Shown here: in pieces, positions 63,301 to 64,000 of the stretch
How positions within the stretch are numbered: position 1 is the stretch's first letter
Layout of the letters: every line of letters begins with the position of its first letter
Source: Polynucleobacter sp. AM-7D1
GTDB lineage: Bacteria; Pseudomonadota; Gammaproteobacteria; Burkholderiales; Burkholderiaceae
Direction of reading: 5' to 3'
NCBI RefSeq assembly: GCF_018688455.1
Contig: NZ_CP061319.1
Location: 1,178,001-1,242,000 of the forward strand
DNA: 64,000 nucleotides
The notes under the pieces: model-generated
Databases searched by the model: none
Seen by the model: only the letters and a program-made list of their open reading frames with translations
Told to the model about the DNA's origin: nothing
Program-made: the position numbers and the translations under genes

Positions 63301-64000
63301 GGTGAAAGGTAGCGTTGCAAATCGTTAAACAAGGCCAGCAAGGAAAGGGCTATCAGCAGCAAAAAACCCACTTTTTGGAGCTTTTCCTGCAGAGATAATG
63401 AAATTCGCTTACCAGCAACCAACTCCCATGCATCATACAGGAGCTGACCCCCATCTAGCATTGGTAAAGGCACTAAATTCAAGAGTCCAATGCTAATACT
63501 CATGAGGGCCAAAAAGGCTACAAATGGCTGCCAGCCCACCTGGGCTGACTTCCCAGCCATATCCGCAATACTCAAGGGTCCACCCAGCTGCTTTAAGGTC
63601 GTTTTGCCGGTCAATAAACCAAGCATTAGCCTCATAGAGACCTTGGTGATCAAATAGACCCGCTGACTAGCAAAGCTCAGGGCATCAATCGGACCCAATT
63701 TCAGCTGATTCCACTCTGCAGGCGGGGTGATCTGGGGAAATAAGCCTAATGCTTTTAGTGGGTCCGATTCTGGTGTTACCGGGGGTAAATCACCCTGCCT
63801 AAAGGATTTAATATGGCGCCCACCAGAGGCATCCCGCATTTCTAGGGCAAAGCCCTGCTCTCCAGTTACGGCATCCAATAGCTGCCAACGCAGAGCATTC
63901 CAACTTGGGACGGGATCAAACTCTTCAAGAATTGGGGCGCCACTATAGTCAGATGGCAGCGATTGCCAACCAATCACTTGATCACCCGCTGCTACCCCTA
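63297..64000 (-). CDS. rseP: Site-2 protease RseP, N-terminus cut by the window edge
   Basis: C-terminal part of the membrane metalloprotease that cuts anti-sigma-E (RseA) and clears signal peptides. The frame is open to the window edge; the first visible codons continue a PDZ domain (GVAAGDQVIGWQSLPSD). A second PDZ-like region is followed by the third metal ligand motif NLVPLPMLDGGQLLY and a last membrane helix (LLLIALSLLALFNDL). The HExxH motif lies outside the window. It directly precedes bamA. Confidence 0.92.
   Translation of the reverse strand, partial: GVAAGDQVIGWQSLPSDYSGAPILEEFDPVPSWNALRWQLLDAVTGEQGFALEMRDASGGRHIKSFRQGDLPPVTPESDPLKALGLFPQITPPAEWNQLKLGPIDALSFASQRVYLITKVSMRLMLGLLTGKTTLKQLGGPLSIADMAGKSAQVGWQPFVAFLALMSISIGLLNLVPLPMLDGGQLLYDAWELVAGKRISLSLQEKLQKVGFLLLIALSLLALFNDLQRYLSP

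Overview
The window looks like a stretch of core chromosome from a free-living freshwater betaproteobacterium, most likely Polynucleobacter or a close Burkholderiaceae relative. The reasons are moderate GC, very tight packing (many ATGA overlaps, convergent stops that touch or overlap), the betaproteobacterial order rseP-bamA-skp-lpxD-fabZ-lpxA-lpxB-rnhB, a Burkholderia-type QueE, and a periplasmic formate dehydrogenase cluster with DUF3305/DUF3306 and TAT-target accessory genes. I saw no tRNA, rRNA, insertion sequence, prophage or CRISPR array. No stretch longer than about 200 bases lacks a gene. The species assignment is inference from gene content, not from a search.

Layout. 1-2279 (+): the 3' part of an L-lactate dehydrogenase-type flavoenzyme, a DUF4239 membrane protein that appears to start at ATT, and two small genes. 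2323-9296: an ene-reductase, OxyR divergent from a rubrerythrin/rubredoxin/FAD-reductase peroxide-defence set, a PuuD-like membrane protein, iron superoxide dismutase, 3-hydroxybutyrate dehydrogenase and a DedA-family protein. 9477-11876 (+): an acyl-CoA dehydrogenase and a family III CoA-transferase. 11873-14297 (-): an overlapping trio of cardiolipin synthase, EEP hydrolase and Bfd-like ferredoxin. 14364-15762 (+): TupB/TupC-type tungstate transporter parts without the binding protein. 15763-26377 (-): a formate dehydrogenase supercluster containing the catalytic, Fe-S and cytochrome b subunits, a TAT-target peptide, a TorD-like chaperone, a 696-residue polyferredoxin, DUF3305, DUF3306, the Fe-S carrier ApbC and two small exported proteins. 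26505-29070: a divergent CopZ/CopA copper module.

29063-35455: a DUF3047 lipoprotein, then a + strand run GT39 transferase, UPF0104 flippase-like protein, GT9 transferase, PAP2 phosphatase and RlmJ. This is plausibly an envelope-glycan or lipid modification set. 35474-47218 is a long same-strand (-) series: ratA, rnfH, guaB, guaA, a membrane protein, DUF455 ferritin-like protein, B12-type radical SAM protein, two duplicated lipoproteins, queE, queD, tadA, ldcA and a SOUL protein. smpB diverges from ratA.

47806-51965 (+) is a complete Anbu operon: permuted ATP-grasp, alpha-E protein, transglutaminase-like protease and the proteasome-like Anbu subunit, here with a long lysine/alanine-rich tail. 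Next come the divergent ppsA and its regulator ppsR, a SpoU-type rRNA/tRNA methyltransferase, and the envelope-biogenesis block ending in a truncated rseP at the right edge.

The most interesting places are the Anbu operon with its histone-H1-like tail, the DUF455/radical-SAM pair with an unusual cysteine motif, the formate dehydrogenase supercluster with its small proteins, FNR-like box and neighbouring tungstate transporter, and the ATT-started DUF4239 gene.
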